Shown piece by piece: positions 28,655 to 37,735 of a stretch of DNA of 50,284 bases (positions within the stretch are counted from its first letter, which is position 1; each line of letters starts with the position of its first letter). The notes below the pieces were generated by a model, which worked only from the letters and a program-made list of their open reading frames with translations, did not search any database and was not told the DNA's origin. The stretch covers positions 1 through 50,284 of the forward strand of contig NZ_FOND01000028.1 of NCBI RefSeq assembly GCF_900112815.1, written 5' to 3'. Source of the DNA: Blastococcus tunisiensis. Lineage in GTDB: Bacteria; Actinomycetota; Actinomycetes; Mycobacteriales; Geodermatophilaceae. Both the position numbers and the translations under genes were made by a program.

Positions 28655-29547
28655 CCAGCGAGGAGGGACCGGTGGACCAGGACGTCCCGGAGGGCGGCGG
28701 TCCCCGCCAGGAGCCGGCGCCGATCTCGTGGGAGGCGCTGGCCGCGGAGCTGGCCGCCACCCGGGAGCTGGCGCAGGACCGGGGGGAGGAGGACCCGACC
28801 GCCTGGGACGCCGTCGCCGCGGAGCTGGCCGCGCGGGTCGCCGACCAGCCGGTGGAGACGCCGGAGCCACCCCCGCTGCCGCCGGTGCCGGAGCCGGCAG
28901 CAGCCGATCCGGCTCCGCCGCAGGACCCCACACCGGCCGACGTCCGGGTGGGGGAACCTGCGCCCGGTGGACCCGTGGCCGACCAGCCCGAGCTGCTCGA
29001 CCCCGAGGAGCTGCAGGGCGGGCTCGAGGCGCTGCTGTTCGTCATGGACGACCCGGTGGACGAGGAGACGCTCGCCACCGCGCTGCGCTGCCCCGTCCCG
29101 CAGGTCCGGACGGGGCTGGCCGCGCTCGCCGAGGACTACGACCGGCGGCGCTCCGGGCTCCAGCTGCGGCGGGTGGGGGAGGCCTGGCGGCTCTACACCC
29201 GCGAGGAGCACGCCCCCGTCGTGGAGCGCTACCTGGTCGACGGCCAGCGCAGCCGGCTGACCCAGGCCGCTCTGGAGACCCTCGCCGTGATCGCCTACCG
29301 CCAGCCGGTCACCCGCGCCCGGGTCTCGGCGATCCGCGGCGTCGGGGTGGACGGCGTCATGCGCACCCTGCTCACCCGCGGCCTGGTGCACGAGGTCGGC
29401 AGCGACCCCGACAGCGGTGGCGGTCTCTACGCCACCACGCCGCTGTTCCTGGAGCGGCTCGGCCTGGCGAGCCTGGCCGAGCTGCCCGAGCTCGCGCCCT
29501 TCCTCCCGGAGACCGCCGCGATGCTCGACGAGCACCCGGACAGCTGA
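28651..29547 (+). CDS. scpB: Segregation and condensation protein B
   Basis: A 298-residue ScpB; the usual protein is ~190-200 residues. The extra is an N-terminal ~110-residue acidic, Pro/Ala-rich extension containing two similar blocks (SWEALAAELAATRELAQDRGEEDPT and AWDAVAAELAARVADQPVE). The two winged-helix domains begin at LEALLFVMDDPVDEETLATALR and include LTQAALETLAVIAYRQPVTRARVSAIRGVGVDGVMRTLL. It binds ScpA and SMC in the condensin complex. Its stop is one base from the convergent hydrolase stop. Confidence 0.92.
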   Translation: MTSEEGPVDQDVPEGGGPRQEPAPISWEALAAELAATRELAQDRGEEDPTAWDAVAAELAARVADQPVETPEPPPLPPVPEPAAADPAPPQDPTPADVRVGEPAPGGPVADQPELLDPEELQGGLEALLFVMDDPVDEETLATALRCPVPQVRTGLAALAEDYDRRRSGLQLRRVGEAWRLYTREEHAPVVERYLVDGQRSRLTQAALETLAVIAYRQPVTRARVSAIRGVGVDGVMRTLLTRGLVHEVGSDPDSGGGLYATTPLFLERLGLASLAELPELAPFLPETAAMLDEHPDS

Positions 29548-29548
29548 C

Positions 29549-30364
29549 TCACCGCTGCGGCGCGCAGCGGGCCGCGAACGTCGCGATGTCGGCGGCCAGC
29601 CGGGCCGGCTGCTCCTCCAGGACCAGGTGCCCGGTGCCGGGGTACTCGATCCACTCGGCGCCGGGGACGGCCGCGACGAGCGCGACGGTCTCGCCCCGCC
29701 CCACGAGCTCGTCCCGCCCGCCGCTGACGACCAGGGTCGGGGCGGTGACCGTGCCCGCCTCCGTGGGCGGCCGGGAGGTGGTCAACCCCGCGAAGGTCGC
29801 CCGCCAGACGGCGGCCGGCAGCCGGAGCGCATCCTCGACCATGAGGTCGACGTACCAGCCGGGCAGCAGGTCCAGGTCGGTCAGGCCGCCCTGGAACCGC
29901 CGCACCCACGCCGGGTCCACCGGATCGCGCAGGGCCTCGACCTCGTCGGCGAACGGCGGCCGGCCGCGCAGGTCCCGCGGGGCGCCGGCCAGCACGAGCC
30001 CCGCCACCCGGTCCGGCGCGTCGACGGCGACCTGCTGCGCGACGTAGCCGCCGCTGGAGGCGCCCACCAGCACGGCCGGCGGCAGGTCCAGGGCGTCGAG
30101 CAGCGCCACCACGTCCGCCGCGAGGGTGACGACGTCGTAGCCGGCCGGCGGCCGGTCGGCGTCCCCGTGACCGCGGAGGTCGGCTGCGACGACGTGCAGG
30201 TGCCCGGGCAGGTGCGGCAGCAGCGCGGCGAAGGAACGGCGGGAGGCGGCCCAGGAGTGCAGCAGCACCAGGGACGGGGCGCCGTCCGGGGCGCCGCGCT
30301 GGTCGACGGCGGTCGTGATCCCGGTGGCCAGCCGGAGCCGGCGCCCGCGATGGCCGGGCTGCAT
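29549..30364 (-). CDS. Alpha/beta-fold hydrolase
   Basis: A 271-residue hydrolase. The oxyanion region is LLHSWAASRRSF; the nucleophile elbow is GASSGG (Ser in G-x-S-x-G); the acid is in GGRDELV and the His in GTGHLVLEE. The pattern is that of small esterases, dienelactone-like or chloroperoxidase-related enzymes; the substrate is not evident. No signal peptide is present. It lies nine bases after the small membrane-protein gene on the same strand, probably one transcript. Confidence 0.85.
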   Translation of the reverse strand: MQPGHRGRRLRLATGITTAVDQRGAPDGAPSLVLLHSWAASRRSFAALLPHLPGHLHVVAADLRGHGDADRPPAGYDVVTLAADVVALLDALDLPPAVLVGASSGGYVAQQVAVDAPDRVAGLVLAGAPRDLRGRPPFADEVEALRDPVDPAWVRRFQGGLTDLDLLPGWYVDLMVEDALRLPAAVWRATFAGLTTSRPPTEAGTVTAPTLVVSGGRDELVGRGETVALVAAVPGAEWIEYPGTGHLVLEEQPARLAADIATFAARCAPQR

Positions 30365-30373
30365 GACCCGACG

Positions 30374-30763
30374 CTAGACCCGGGACCGCGACGCCACGGC
30401 GATGATCGCCGAGGAGGCGAGGAACGCCGCGACCCCCAGCCCGAGCGACACCTGGCGGAGGACGTCGGAGGTGGCGTAGGGGTCGAGCAGCAGGAACGCG
30501 GCCAGGCAGGCGATCGAGAGGACCGCGAGCGCCGCGGCGACCCGGTCCGGCGTCCGGCTCCCTCCGGGGCGGCCGGTGCGGAGGGAGACCAGCAGGGTGA
30601 TCGAGGCGCCGGCGCTCACCGGCAGGGCGAGCAGCGCGACGAGGCCGGCACCGATGTCGGCGCCGTCGTCCGGGTCGCCGGTGAGCACGGCCACGAGGAA
30701 GAGCAGCCAGAGCAGGGCCGCCACGGCGGCGAGGGCCAGCCCGACGGTGCGTGTCCGGTTCAC
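30374..30763 (-). CDS. Small four-helix membrane protein
   Basis: A 129-residue protein with four hydrophobic segments at about 7-27, 38-60, 76-95 and 104-124. A short charged loop (RTGRPGGSRTPDR) separates the two pairs. No family is recognised. The GTG start at 30763 lies 106 bases from the divergent rluB start. Confidence 0.7.
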   Translation of the reverse strand: MNRTRTVGLALAAVAALLWLLFLVAVLTGDPDDGADIGAGLVALLALPVSAGASITLLVSLRTGRPGGSRTPDRVAAALAVLSIACLAAFLLLDPYATSDVLRQVSLGLGVAAFLASSAIIAVASRSRV

Positions 30764-30869
30764 CGGCCCAGCCTGCCTGCTGCACGCCGGTCCGCCGTGG
30801 TGGCCGGGTCACCCGGACGGGAGAGGTGGACGCGGACCCGCGTCCCGGACGGTGGGAGACTGCACGGTG

Positions 30870-31727
30870 ATGAACGCCGTACCCGACGACTCCGACCCGA
30901 ACGACGAGCGCAGCACCGACGCCGGCGAGGGGTGGTCGGAGGACATGGAACTGGCCCCGGTCCACCCCGGGGACCGCCCGACGGCCGTCCCGGAGGACGA
31001 GCGCGAGGGGGAGCGGCTGCAGAAGGTGCTCGCGCGCGCCGGGGTCGGCTCACGGCGGGTCTGCGAGGACATGATCGAGGCCGGCCGGATCAGCGTGAAC
31101 GGGGCCGTCGTCGGCGTCCAGGGCATGCGGGTCGACCCCGCCCGGGACCGGATCGCCGTCGACGGGGTCCGCATCGAGGTCCGCGACGACCGGGTCACCT
31201 ACGCGATGAACAAGCCCCCGGGCGTCATCACCGCGATGAGCGACGACCGCAACCGCACCTGCGTCGGGGACATGGTCGGCGACCTGGCCAAGGGACTGGT
31301 GCACATCGGCCGGCTGGACCAGGACACCGAGGGGCTGCTGCTGCTCACCAACGACGGGGAGCTCGCCCACCGGCTGGCCCACCCCTCCTACGAGGTCCGC
31401 AAGACCTACCTGGCGCAGGTGTCGGGGTCGGTGCCCCGGGACCTCGCCCGCCGGCTCCGGTCGGGGGTCGAGCTGGAGGACGGGCCGGTGAAGGTCGACG
31501 CGTTCCGCGTGGTCGACACCCACGCCGGGCAGTCGGTCGTCGAGGTCGTCCTGCACGAGGGGCGCAAGCACATCGTGCGGCGCCTGCTGGCGCACGTCGG
31601 CCTGCCGGTCTCCCGGCTGACCCGCACCGCCGTCGGGCCGATCCAGTTGCAGCGGATGCGCTCGGGCTCCATCCGCCGGCTGTCCAAGGAGGAGCTGGGC
31701 ACGCTGCAGGAGCTCGTCGGCCTCTAG
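30870..31727 (+). CDS. rluB: rRNA pseudouridine synthase, RluB/RsuA family
   Basis: A 285-residue enzyme isomerising a uridine in rRNA. The S4 RNA-binding domain is at about 50-100 (LQKVLARAGVGSRRVCEDMIEAGRISVNG). The catalytic Asp is in GRLDQDTEGLLLLTNDG. EGRKHIVRRLLAHVGLPVSRLTR completes the RsuA-type signature. The first ~45 residues are acidic and variable. ATG at 30870 was chosen; GTG one codon earlier (30867) is equally possible. Its position after scpB follows the Rv1709-Rv1711 order, interrupted here by two opposite-strand genes. Confidence 0.92.
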   Translation: MNAVPDDSDPNDERSTDAGEGWSEDMELAPVHPGDRPTAVPEDEREGERLQKVLARAGVGSRRVCEDMIEAGRISVNGAVVGVQGMRVDPARDRIAVDGVRIEVRDDRVTYAMNKPPGVITAMSDDRNRTCVGDMVGDLAKGLVHIGRLDQDTEGLLLLTNDGELAHRLAHPSYEVRKTYLAQVSGSVPRDLARRLRSGVELEDGPVKVDAFRVVDTHAGQSVVEVVLHEGRKHIVRRLLAHVGLPVSRLTRTAVGPIQLQRMRSGSIRRLSKEELGTLQELVGL

Positions 31728-31777
31728 GCCCTCCTGCAGGTGGTCCGCCCCCCGGTGACGGTGCCGGACCGCCCGCG

Positions 31778-34174
31778 TCAGGCCGGGGTGACCTCCACCG
31801 GGGTGGTCAGCACCCGCTCCGGGCCGACCACGCGGTCCGGTCCGGTCAGCCGCACGCAGGCGGACAGCCGCAGGTCCTCGCTGGAGGACCCGACGCGGAA
31901 CGCCAGCTCGCCGGCCTCGACCACCCGCTGCAGGTCCCGGCCGGTGAACGACGTCCGGTCGGTGTGCACCGAGAAGCGCACCTCCGCCGAGGCGTCGGCG
32001 GCCAGGTCCACGCGGGCGAAGCCGATCAGCTGGCGGACCGGCCGGACCACGCTGGCCACCGGGTCCTCCAGGTACAGCTGCACCACCTCCGACCCGGCCC
32101 GCCCACCGGTGTTGGCCACCGTGCAGGCGATCTCCAGCCGGCCGTCGGTGGGCACCTCGGCCGGCTGCCCGCCGGCGGGGGCGTCGTCGATCCGCAGGTC
32201 GGTGTAGTCGAACCGGGTGTAGCTCAGCCCGTGGCCGAACGGGAAGGCCGGGGTCGGGTCGGCCGAGCTGATGTCGCTGCGCCGGGCGAGCGCGGGCCCC
32301 AGGTACGTGGCGGGCGAGCCACCGGGGGTGCGCGGCACCTGCACGGGCAGCCGCCCGGAGGGGTTCACCCGGCCGCTGAGGACCCCGGCGACGGCACCGG
32401 CCCCCTCCTCGCCCGGGAAGAACGCCTGCACGACCGCCGCGGCCCGGTCGACGACGGCGCCCAGCGCGTACGGCCGCCCGGTGAGCAGCACCACGACGAC
32501 CGGCGTCCCGGTCTCCAGCAGGGCCTCCAGCAGATCGGCCTGCGCGCCGGGCAGCCGCAGGTCGTCCGCGTCGCACCCCTCGCCGGAGGTGCCGCGGCCG
32601 AAGAGGCCCGCCCGGTCACCGAGCACGGCGAGGCAGACGTCGGCCCCGCGGGCCACCCGGACGGCGTCGGCGATCCCGCTGTGGTCGACCTCCTGCACCG
32701 GGCAGCCCGGTGCGGCGTCCACCAGGGCGTCGGGGAACTCGGTCCGGACCGCCTCCAGGACGGTGGCCAGGTCCACGCCCACGGGCATCTCGGGGTGGTG
32801 CGCCCCCGCGTGGTTGGGGAAGGCGTAGCAGCCCATCAGGGACAGGACGTCGTCGGCGCACGGGCCCACGACGGCCAGCCGGGCGGGCCGGCTCAGCGGG
32901 AGCAGCCCGGACCGGTTGTCCAGCAGGACGACCGACCGCTCGGCGAGCGACCGGGCCAGCTCGCGCATGGCCGGCGGGTCGAGGTCGATCACCCGGCCCT
33001 CGCGCAGCGCCGGCGGCTCGGGGTCCCAGCCGGCGTCGAGCAGCCCGAGCTCGCCCTTCTGCAGCAGGACGCGCTCGACGGACCGGTCGAGGACGGACAT
33101 GGGCACCCGGCCGGAGCGGACGAGGTCGAGCAGGGGCTCGCCGTAGCAGCGGACCGTCGGCAGCTCGACGTCGATCCCGGCGGTCAGCGCGAGCGCCGCG
33201 GCCTCGCCGGGTGAGGCAGCCAGCCCCTGCGTGGTCTCCAGGAAGGAGACCGCGAAGTAGTCGGCGACCACGACGCCGTCGAACCCCAGCCGGCCGCGCA
33301 GCAGGTCGGTCAGCAGCGCCGGGTCCGCAGCGGGGGCCACCCCGTCGACGGCGGCGTAGGAGTTCATCACCGACCGCGCCCCGCCCTCGCGCAGGGCGGT
33401 CTCGAACGGCGGCAGCACGACGTCGGCGAACTCCCGGGGGCCGAGGTGGACCGGTGCGTGGTTGCGGCCGGCGCCGGAGGCGGAGTAGCCGGCGAAGTGC
33501 TTCAGCGTGGCGACGATGCCGGCGCCCTCCAGGCCGCGCGTGTAGGCGGCACCCAGGACCGAGACGAGGTAGGGGTCCTCGCCGATGGTCTCCTCGGTCC
33601 GGCCCCAGCGGTAGTCGAAGGTGACGTCCAGGACGGGGGAGAGGCCCTGGTGGACCCCGACCGAGCGCATGGAGCGGCCGATGCCGGCCGCCATGGCCTC
33701 CACGGTGCCGGGGTCGAAGGAGGCGCCCCACGCCAGCGGGGTGGGGAACACGGTGGCCTGCCAGGCGGCGAAGCCGGTGAGGCACTCCTCGTGCGCGATC
33801 GCCGGGATGCCCAGGCGGGAGTTCGCCACCAGGTCGCGCTGGGTCTGGGCCAGCACGCGGGCCCCGGTCTCCGGCTCGACGGGGACCGTGCCGAACATCC
33901 GGGTGAGCTGGCCCAGGCCCGGCTTGGTCAGCTCCTCCCAGGGCGGCAGGGGCTCGGCGAAGTCGTGCTGGTTGGGGGCGACCTCGTCGCCGTCCCCGAT
34001 GGAGGTCCACACCCCGTACAGCTGGGCGACCTTCTCCTCGACGGTCATCGCGTCCAGGAGCGCGCGTACCCGCTCCGGCAGCGGGCGGGCGGGGTCCCGC
34101 CAGGGGGCCCCGGCGGCGGGGTCGGCCGGCTCGGAGGGGTGCGGGCTCCGGGGGCTGGCCGCAGGCTCGATCAC
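31778..34174 (-). CDS. Glycoside hydrolase family 3 (beta-glucosidase/beta-xylosidase)
   Basis: A 798-residue cytoplasmic enzyme with no signal peptide. The GH3 N-terminal barrel has KHFAGYSASG (225 on) and nucleophile Asp305 in GFDGVVVADYF. The C-terminal alpha/beta sandwich has GTSGEGCDADDL, with a candidate acid/base Glu, and PFGHGLSYTRFDY. A fibronectin-III-like domain ends the protein. It would release terminal glucose or xylose from imported oligosaccharides. The GTG at 34174 follows GAGGAG. Its gene sits directly behind the LacI regulator, and the whole block resembles the Streptomyces bxl xylobiose system, so xylo-oligosaccharides are a good substrate guess. Confidence 0.9.
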   Translation of the reverse strand: MIEPAASPRSPHPSEPADPAAGAPWRDPARPLPERVRALLDAMTVEEKVAQLYGVWTSIGDGDEVAPNQHDFAEPLPPWEELTKPGLGQLTRMFGTVPVEPETGARVLAQTQRDLVANSRLGIPAIAHEECLTGFAAWQATVFPTPLAWGASFDPGTVEAMAAGIGRSMRSVGVHQGLSPVLDVTFDYRWGRTEETIGEDPYLVSVLGAAYTRGLEGAGIVATLKHFAGYSASGAGRNHAPVHLGPREFADVVLPPFETALREGGARSVMNSYAAVDGVAPAADPALLTDLLRGRLGFDGVVVADYFAVSFLETTQGLAASPGEAAALALTAGIDVELPTVRCYGEPLLDLVRSGRVPMSVLDRSVERVLLQKGELGLLDAGWDPEPPALREGRVIDLDPPAMRELARSLAERSVVLLDNRSGLLPLSRPARLAVVGPCADDVLSLMGCYAFPNHAGAHHPEMPVGVDLATVLEAVRTEFPDALVDAAPGCPVQEVDHSGIADAVRVARGADVCLAVLGDRAGLFGRGTSGEGCDADDLRLPGAQADLLEALLETGTPVVVVLLTGRPYALGAVVDRAAAVVQAFFPGEEGAGAVAGVLSGRVNPSGRLPVQVPRTPGGSPATYLGPALARRSDISSADPTPAFPFGHGLSYTRFDYTDLRIDDAPAGGQPAEVPTDGRLEIACTVANTGGRAGSEVVQLYLEDPVASVVRPVRQLIGFARVDLAADASAEVRFSVHTDRTSFTGRDLQRVVEAGELAFRVGSSSEDLRLSACVRLTGPDRVVGPERVLTTPVEVTPA

Positions 34175-34203
34175 GGAAGGAACTCCTCGACAGGTGGGAG
34201 CGG

Positions 34204-35205
34204 TCAGCGAGGACGCGCGGTGGAGGCCCGGGGGACCAGGTGGGTGGCGAGCTCGAGGCGCTGGGTGTCGAGCGCGTCGCCGTTGATCAGGCGGTGCAGG
34301 ATGCGGCCGGCCATGCGGCCCATGTCGGCCAGTGGCTGGCGGACCGTGGTCAGCGGCGGCGAGGACCACCGCGCCATCGGCAGGTCGTCGAACCCGACCA
34401 CGCTGAGGTCGCCGGGGACGGAGAGCCCGGCCTGGCGGGCGGCCTCCATGACGCCGAAGGCCTGCTCGTCGCTGCCGGCGAAGACGGCGGTCGGGGGGTC
34501 GGGCAGCTCGAGCAGGGCGCGCGCCTGATCGTAGCCGCCCTCGTGGTGGAAGTTCCCGTGCCGGACGAGGTCGGGGTCCACGCCGATGCCGGCCCGCTCC
34601 AGGGCGGCCCGGTAGCCGTCGATGCGGGCCCGGCTGCACAGGAAGTCCTCCGGCCCGCCGATCACGGCGATCCGGCGGTGCCCCAGTTCCACGAGGTGCT
34701 CGGTGGCCGAGAGCCCGCCGGCCCAGTTGGTGGCGCCCACGCTCGGGACGTCCTGCCCCGGCATGTCCACCGGATCGATCACCACGACCGGCAGGTGCGA
34801 GCTGCCGAGCCGGCGCTGGTCCGCGGCGGTCAGGTGCGAGGTGACCACGAGGGCACCGCGCCGGCCGCCGTCGATCAGCCCCTGCACCCAGTCGGCCCCG
34901 GGGGACCGGGCCAGGGTGGTGACGACGACGTCGAGGCCGCTCTCGGTGACCCCGCGCAGGATCTCGACGGCCCAGGGGCTGTCCAGGGCGGTGAACACGA
35001 CGTCGACCAGCGGGGTCTCCCGCGCCAGGGTCTTGCGGGCGACCGGGACGTAGTTGTGCTCCTCCAGCAGCTGCTGGACGAGGGCCCGGGTCGCGGGGGA
35101 GACGTCCTGACGGCCGTTGACGACCTTGGAGACGGTCGGCAGCGAGACGCCGGCCGCCGCCGCGATGCTGGCCAGGGTCGGCCGACCGAGCTGCTGGGAC
35201 GCCAC
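34204..35205 (-). CDS. LacI family transcriptional repressor of the sugar block
   Basis: A 333-residue regulator. The HTH and hinge occupy residues ~9-60 (TLASIAAAAGVSLPTVSKVVNGRQDVSP). The sugar-binding periplasmic-protein-like domain follows, including ARIDGYRAALERAGI and VVGFDDLPMARWSSPPLTTVRQP. GTG at 35205 has GGGGAGGA upstream. It probably binds the two CGAAA-N-TTTCG dyads in the divergent intergenic region and releases them on binding an imported sugar. It is 29 bases upstream of the GH3 gene on the same strand. Confidence 0.92.
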   Translation of the reverse strand: MASQQLGRPTLASIAAAAGVSLPTVSKVVNGRQDVSPATRALVQQLLEEHNYVPVARKTLARETPLVDVVFTALDSPWAVEILRGVTESGLDVVVTTLARSPGADWVQGLIDGGRRGALVVTSHLTAADQRRLGSSHLPVVVIDPVDMPGQDVPSVGATNWAGGLSATEHLVELGHRRIAVIGGPEDFLCSRARIDGYRAALERAGIGVDPDLVRHGNFHHEGGYDQARALLELPDPPTAVFAGSDEQAFGVMEAARQAGLSVPGDLSVVGFDDLPMARWSSPPLTTVRQPLADMGRMAGRILHRLINGDALDTQRLELATHLVPRASTARPR

Positions 35206-35287
35206 CGTCGTCCTCCCCTTCCCGTGAAGTACCGGCCCCCGCGGGCCGGACGTGCCCTGGATCACGCCGAGGGCCGCGTCACGGTAT

Positions 35288-35298
35288 CGAAAGTTTCG
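35288..35298. promoter_or_regulatory. LacI-type operator 1 (CGAAAGTTTCG)
   Basis: An 11-base dyad symmetrical about one base, about 83 bases upstream of the LacI gene. It is nearly identical to the second site at 35432. On the minus strand TTGACG and TATCGT (plus-strand 35326-35356) form a possible promoter upstream of it, placing this operator inside the LacI-GH3 leader. Confidence 0.75.
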
Positions 35299-35390
35299 GG
35301 ATTCCGATAGCCCGGCGCGCTGCGGACGATAGGGTCGGCTCCGGCACCGACGTCAACCCCAATCGTTATGTTCCAGGCCACGGGCCCTCG

Positions 35391-35419
35391 TTGACACCAA
35401 TGGTGACCCGGCTTACATT
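35391..35419 (+). promoter_or_regulatory. Promoter of the sugar ABC importer operon
   Basis: The -35 is TTGACA (35391-35396, perfect consensus). A 17-base spacer follows, then -10 TACATT (35414-35419). This is the best sigma-A/HrdB-type promoter in the window. Transcription would begin around 35425, just before operator 2. Confidence 0.75.
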
Positions 35420-35431
35420 CTCGCAACTGCT

Positions 35432-35442
35432 CGAAACTTTCG
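35432..35442. promoter_or_regulatory. LacI-type operator 2 (CGAAACTTTCG)
   Basis: An 11-base dyad identical in both arms to operator 1, with the opposite central base. It lies just after the predicted transcription start, where a bound repressor blocks the polymerase. The centres of the two sites are 144 bases apart, so looping is possible. Confidence 0.8.
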
Positions 35443-35477
35443 GTGTTCAACGACGAGACAGGAAGGTGGCGGTGGGG

Positions 35478-36794
35478 ATGTCCTCCCGGCGTCTGACCCG
35501 TTCGGCCTGGCAGGCCGGCGCACTCCTCATGGCAGGCACTCTGGTCGCCTGCGGCTCCTCCGGGCCCAGTGGCGGCGGCGGCGGGGGAGGTGACGGCGGC
35601 ACCGGTCAGGTGTGGGCACTGGAGGACGGTGCGCTGAACCCGATCGAGGAGGCCTCGATCGAGCGCTTCAACGAGGGCTCCGACGCCGGCGAGCTGGAGC
35701 TGGCCACGTTCGGCAACGACCCGTACAAGCAGCGCCTGCGCGTCGCCATCGGCTCGCCCAATGCCCCGGACCTGTTCTTCAACTGGGGCGGCGGCAACCT
35801 GAAGGAGTACGTCGACGCCGGTGAGGTCGAGGACCTCACCTCGCTGCTCGACGAGAACCCGGAGCTGCGCGACGCCTTCCTGCCCAGCGTGCTCGCCGGC
35901 GCCGAGCTGGACGGCAAGAACTACGGCCTGCCGATGCGCGGCATGCAGCCGGTGATGATGTTCTACAACGACGCGGTCCTCGAGTCCGCCGGCGTGGAGG
36001 TGCCCGAGACCTGGGACGACCTGCTCGCCGCGGTCGACGCCCTCAAGGCCGCAGGGGTCACGCCGATCGCACTGGCCGGCACCCAGGCGTGGACCGAGCT
36101 GATGTGGATCGAGTACATCCTCGACCGCGTCGGCGGCCCGGAGGTCTTCCAGGCCATCCGGGACGGCGAGGAGGGCGCCTGGGAGGACCCGGCCGTCCTC
36201 GAGGCCCTGACGATGCTGCGCGAGCTCATCGACCGCGGCGCGTTCGGCAACGACTTCGCGTCGGTCGGCTACGACGTCGGCGGCGCGTCGACGATCCTGG
36301 CCCAGGGCGGTGCGGGGTTCCACCTCATGGGCTCGTGGGAGTACACCAACCAGCTCAACGACAGCCCCGAGTTCGTCGAGGCCGGAGACCTGGGCTGGGC
36401 CACGTTCCCGGCGATCGAGGGTGGCGAGGGCGACCCGTCCAACCTCGTGGGCAACGTGTCGAACTTCTACTCGCTCACCAGCTCCTCGGAGAACAAGGAG
36501 GCGGCCCGCGAGTACCTGGCGACCGCGCTGACCGACGACGAGTACATCTCCGACCTCATCGCGGCCGGCGACGTGCCGCCGGTGCAGGGTGTCCGGGACC
36601 AGCTGGCCGAGACCGAGAACGGTGACTACGCGACGTTCATCTACGACGCGACGGTCGACGCGGACAACTTCCAGCTGTCCTGGGACCAGGACCTGCCGGC
36701 CGACGAGGCCACCGAGATGTTGACCCAGCTGGAGCAGCTGTTCCTCGGCAACCAGACGCCGCAGGGCTTCGTCGACGCGATGTCGGCCCTCTGA
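35478..36794 (+). CDS. Sugar ABC transporter substrate-binding lipoprotein
   Basis: A 438-residue family-1 extracellular solute-binding protein. The signal peptide ends in lipobox LVAC with lipidated Cys25, followed by a Gly/Ser linker (26-42). The mature part has the usual two-lobe pattern (LFFNWGGGNLKEYVDAG, GLPMRGMQPVMMFYNDAVLESAGVEVPETWDDLLAAVDALKAAG). It should capture an oligosaccharide outside the membrane. ATG at 35478 was chosen; the GTG at 35472 is nearer the AGGAAGG site. It heads the importer operon, under the promoter and operator described above. Confidence 0.92.
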   Translation: MSSRRLTRSAWQAGALLMAGTLVACGSSGPSGGGGGGGDGGTGQVWALEDGALNPIEEASIERFNEGSDAGELELATFGNDPYKQRLRVAIGSPNAPDLFFNWGGGNLKEYVDAGEVEDLTSLLDENPELRDAFLPSVLAGAELDGKNYGLPMRGMQPVMMFYNDAVLESAGVEVPETWDDLLAAVDALKAAGVTPIALAGTQAWTELMWIEYILDRVGGPEVFQAIRDGEEGAWEDPAVLEALTMLRELIDRGAFGNDFASVGYDVGGASTILAQGGAGFHLMGSWEYTNQLNDSPEFVEAGDLGWATFPAIEGGEGDPSNLVGNVSNFYSLTSSSENKEAAREYLATALTDDEYISDLIAAGDVPPVQGVRDQLAETENGDYATFIYDATVDADNFQLSWDQDLPADEATEMLTQLEQLFLGNQTPQGFVDAMSAL

Positions 36795-36856
36795 CCGGCA
36801 TCGGCTAGTACGGCATGCACGGCGCAGCGCAGCAGACCAGGACAGGGGCAGCACCG

Positions 36857-37735
36857 ATGGCGGTCACCCGGCAGGACCGGCCCTCCGGCTGGTACCTGGC
36901 ACCCGCACTGACGTTCTTCGGAGCGTTCGCGGTGCTGCCCATGGTCCTGGTCGTGTACCTCAGCTTCACGTCCTGGGACGGCTTCGGTACGCCGGAGCTG
37001 TCCGGGGTGGGGAACTGGGAACGCCTGATGGACGACGGTCGGGCGTGGGACTCGCTGTGGCTGACGCTGGTGTTCATGGTGCTCACCTGGCTCGTCCAGA
37101 CCCCGATCGCACTGCTGATCGGGGTCTGGGCGGCCGGGCGCCAGCGCAACCGGGCGGTCCTCAGCTCGCTGTTCTTCCTGCCGCTGCTGCTGTCCACCGC
37201 GGCGATCGCGCTGCTGTGGGCGGCCGTCCTCGACCCCAACTTCGGCGTGACGCAGCGGCTGCCGTTCCTCGGCGACTTCAACTTCCTCGGCAACACCGAG
37301 CTGGTGGTCTACACGGTGGTGTGGGTGATCAGCTGGCAGTACGTGCCCTTCCACACCCTGCTCTACCAAGCCGCCGCCCGGCAGGTGCCGCAGAGCCTGT
37401 ACGAGGCGGCGACGCTGGACGGGGCGGGGCGCTACCGGCAGTTCTTCACGATCACGCTGCCGCTGGTGAAGTACACGATCATCACCTCGACGGTGCTGAT
37501 GCTCGTCGGCTCGGTGACGACCTTCGACACGATCCTCATCCTCACCGGCGGCGGGCCCGGGACCGCGACCCGCATCCTGCCGCTGCACATGTACATCACC
37601 GGGTTCAGCGGGTACGAGTTCGGCTACGCCAGCGCCGTCGCGGTGCTGCTGCTGCTCCTGGGCGCCGGTCTCTCCCTCGCCGTCACCCAGGCCACCGGGT
37701 TCCGGAAGATGCAGAGCCAGCAGGAGGGCATGTGA
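36857..37735 (+). CDS. Sugar ABC transporter permease (MalF-like)
   Basis: A 292-residue membrane protein with six hydrophobic segments. The EAA loop that contacts the ATPase is LYEAATLDGAGRYRQFFTITLPL. The ATG at 36857 starts MAVTRQDRPSGW; an upstream ATG at 36815 has no ribosome site. It overlaps the second permease as GTGA and forms the channel heterodimer with it. Confidence 0.92.
   Translation: MAVTRQDRPSGWYLAPALTFFGAFAVLPMVLVVYLSFTSWDGFGTPELSGVGNWERLMDDGRAWDSLWLTLVFMVLTWLVQTPIALLIGVWAAGRQRNRAVLSSLFFLPLLLSTAAIALLWAAVLDPNFGVTQRLPFLGDFNFLGNTELVVYTVVWVISWQYVPFHTLLYQAAARQVPQSLYEAATLDGAGRYRQFFTITLPLVKYTIITSTVLMLVGSVTTFDTILILTGGGPGTATRILPLHMYITGFSGYEFGYASAVAVLLLLLGAGLSLAVTQATGFRKMQSQQEGM

Noticed and set aside
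29417-33214. Very long plus-strand open frame (over 1,200 codons) across scpB, the hydrolase and GH3 genes
   Set aside because: It runs antisense or out of frame to genes with clear motifs; long shadow frames are expected at this GC content.
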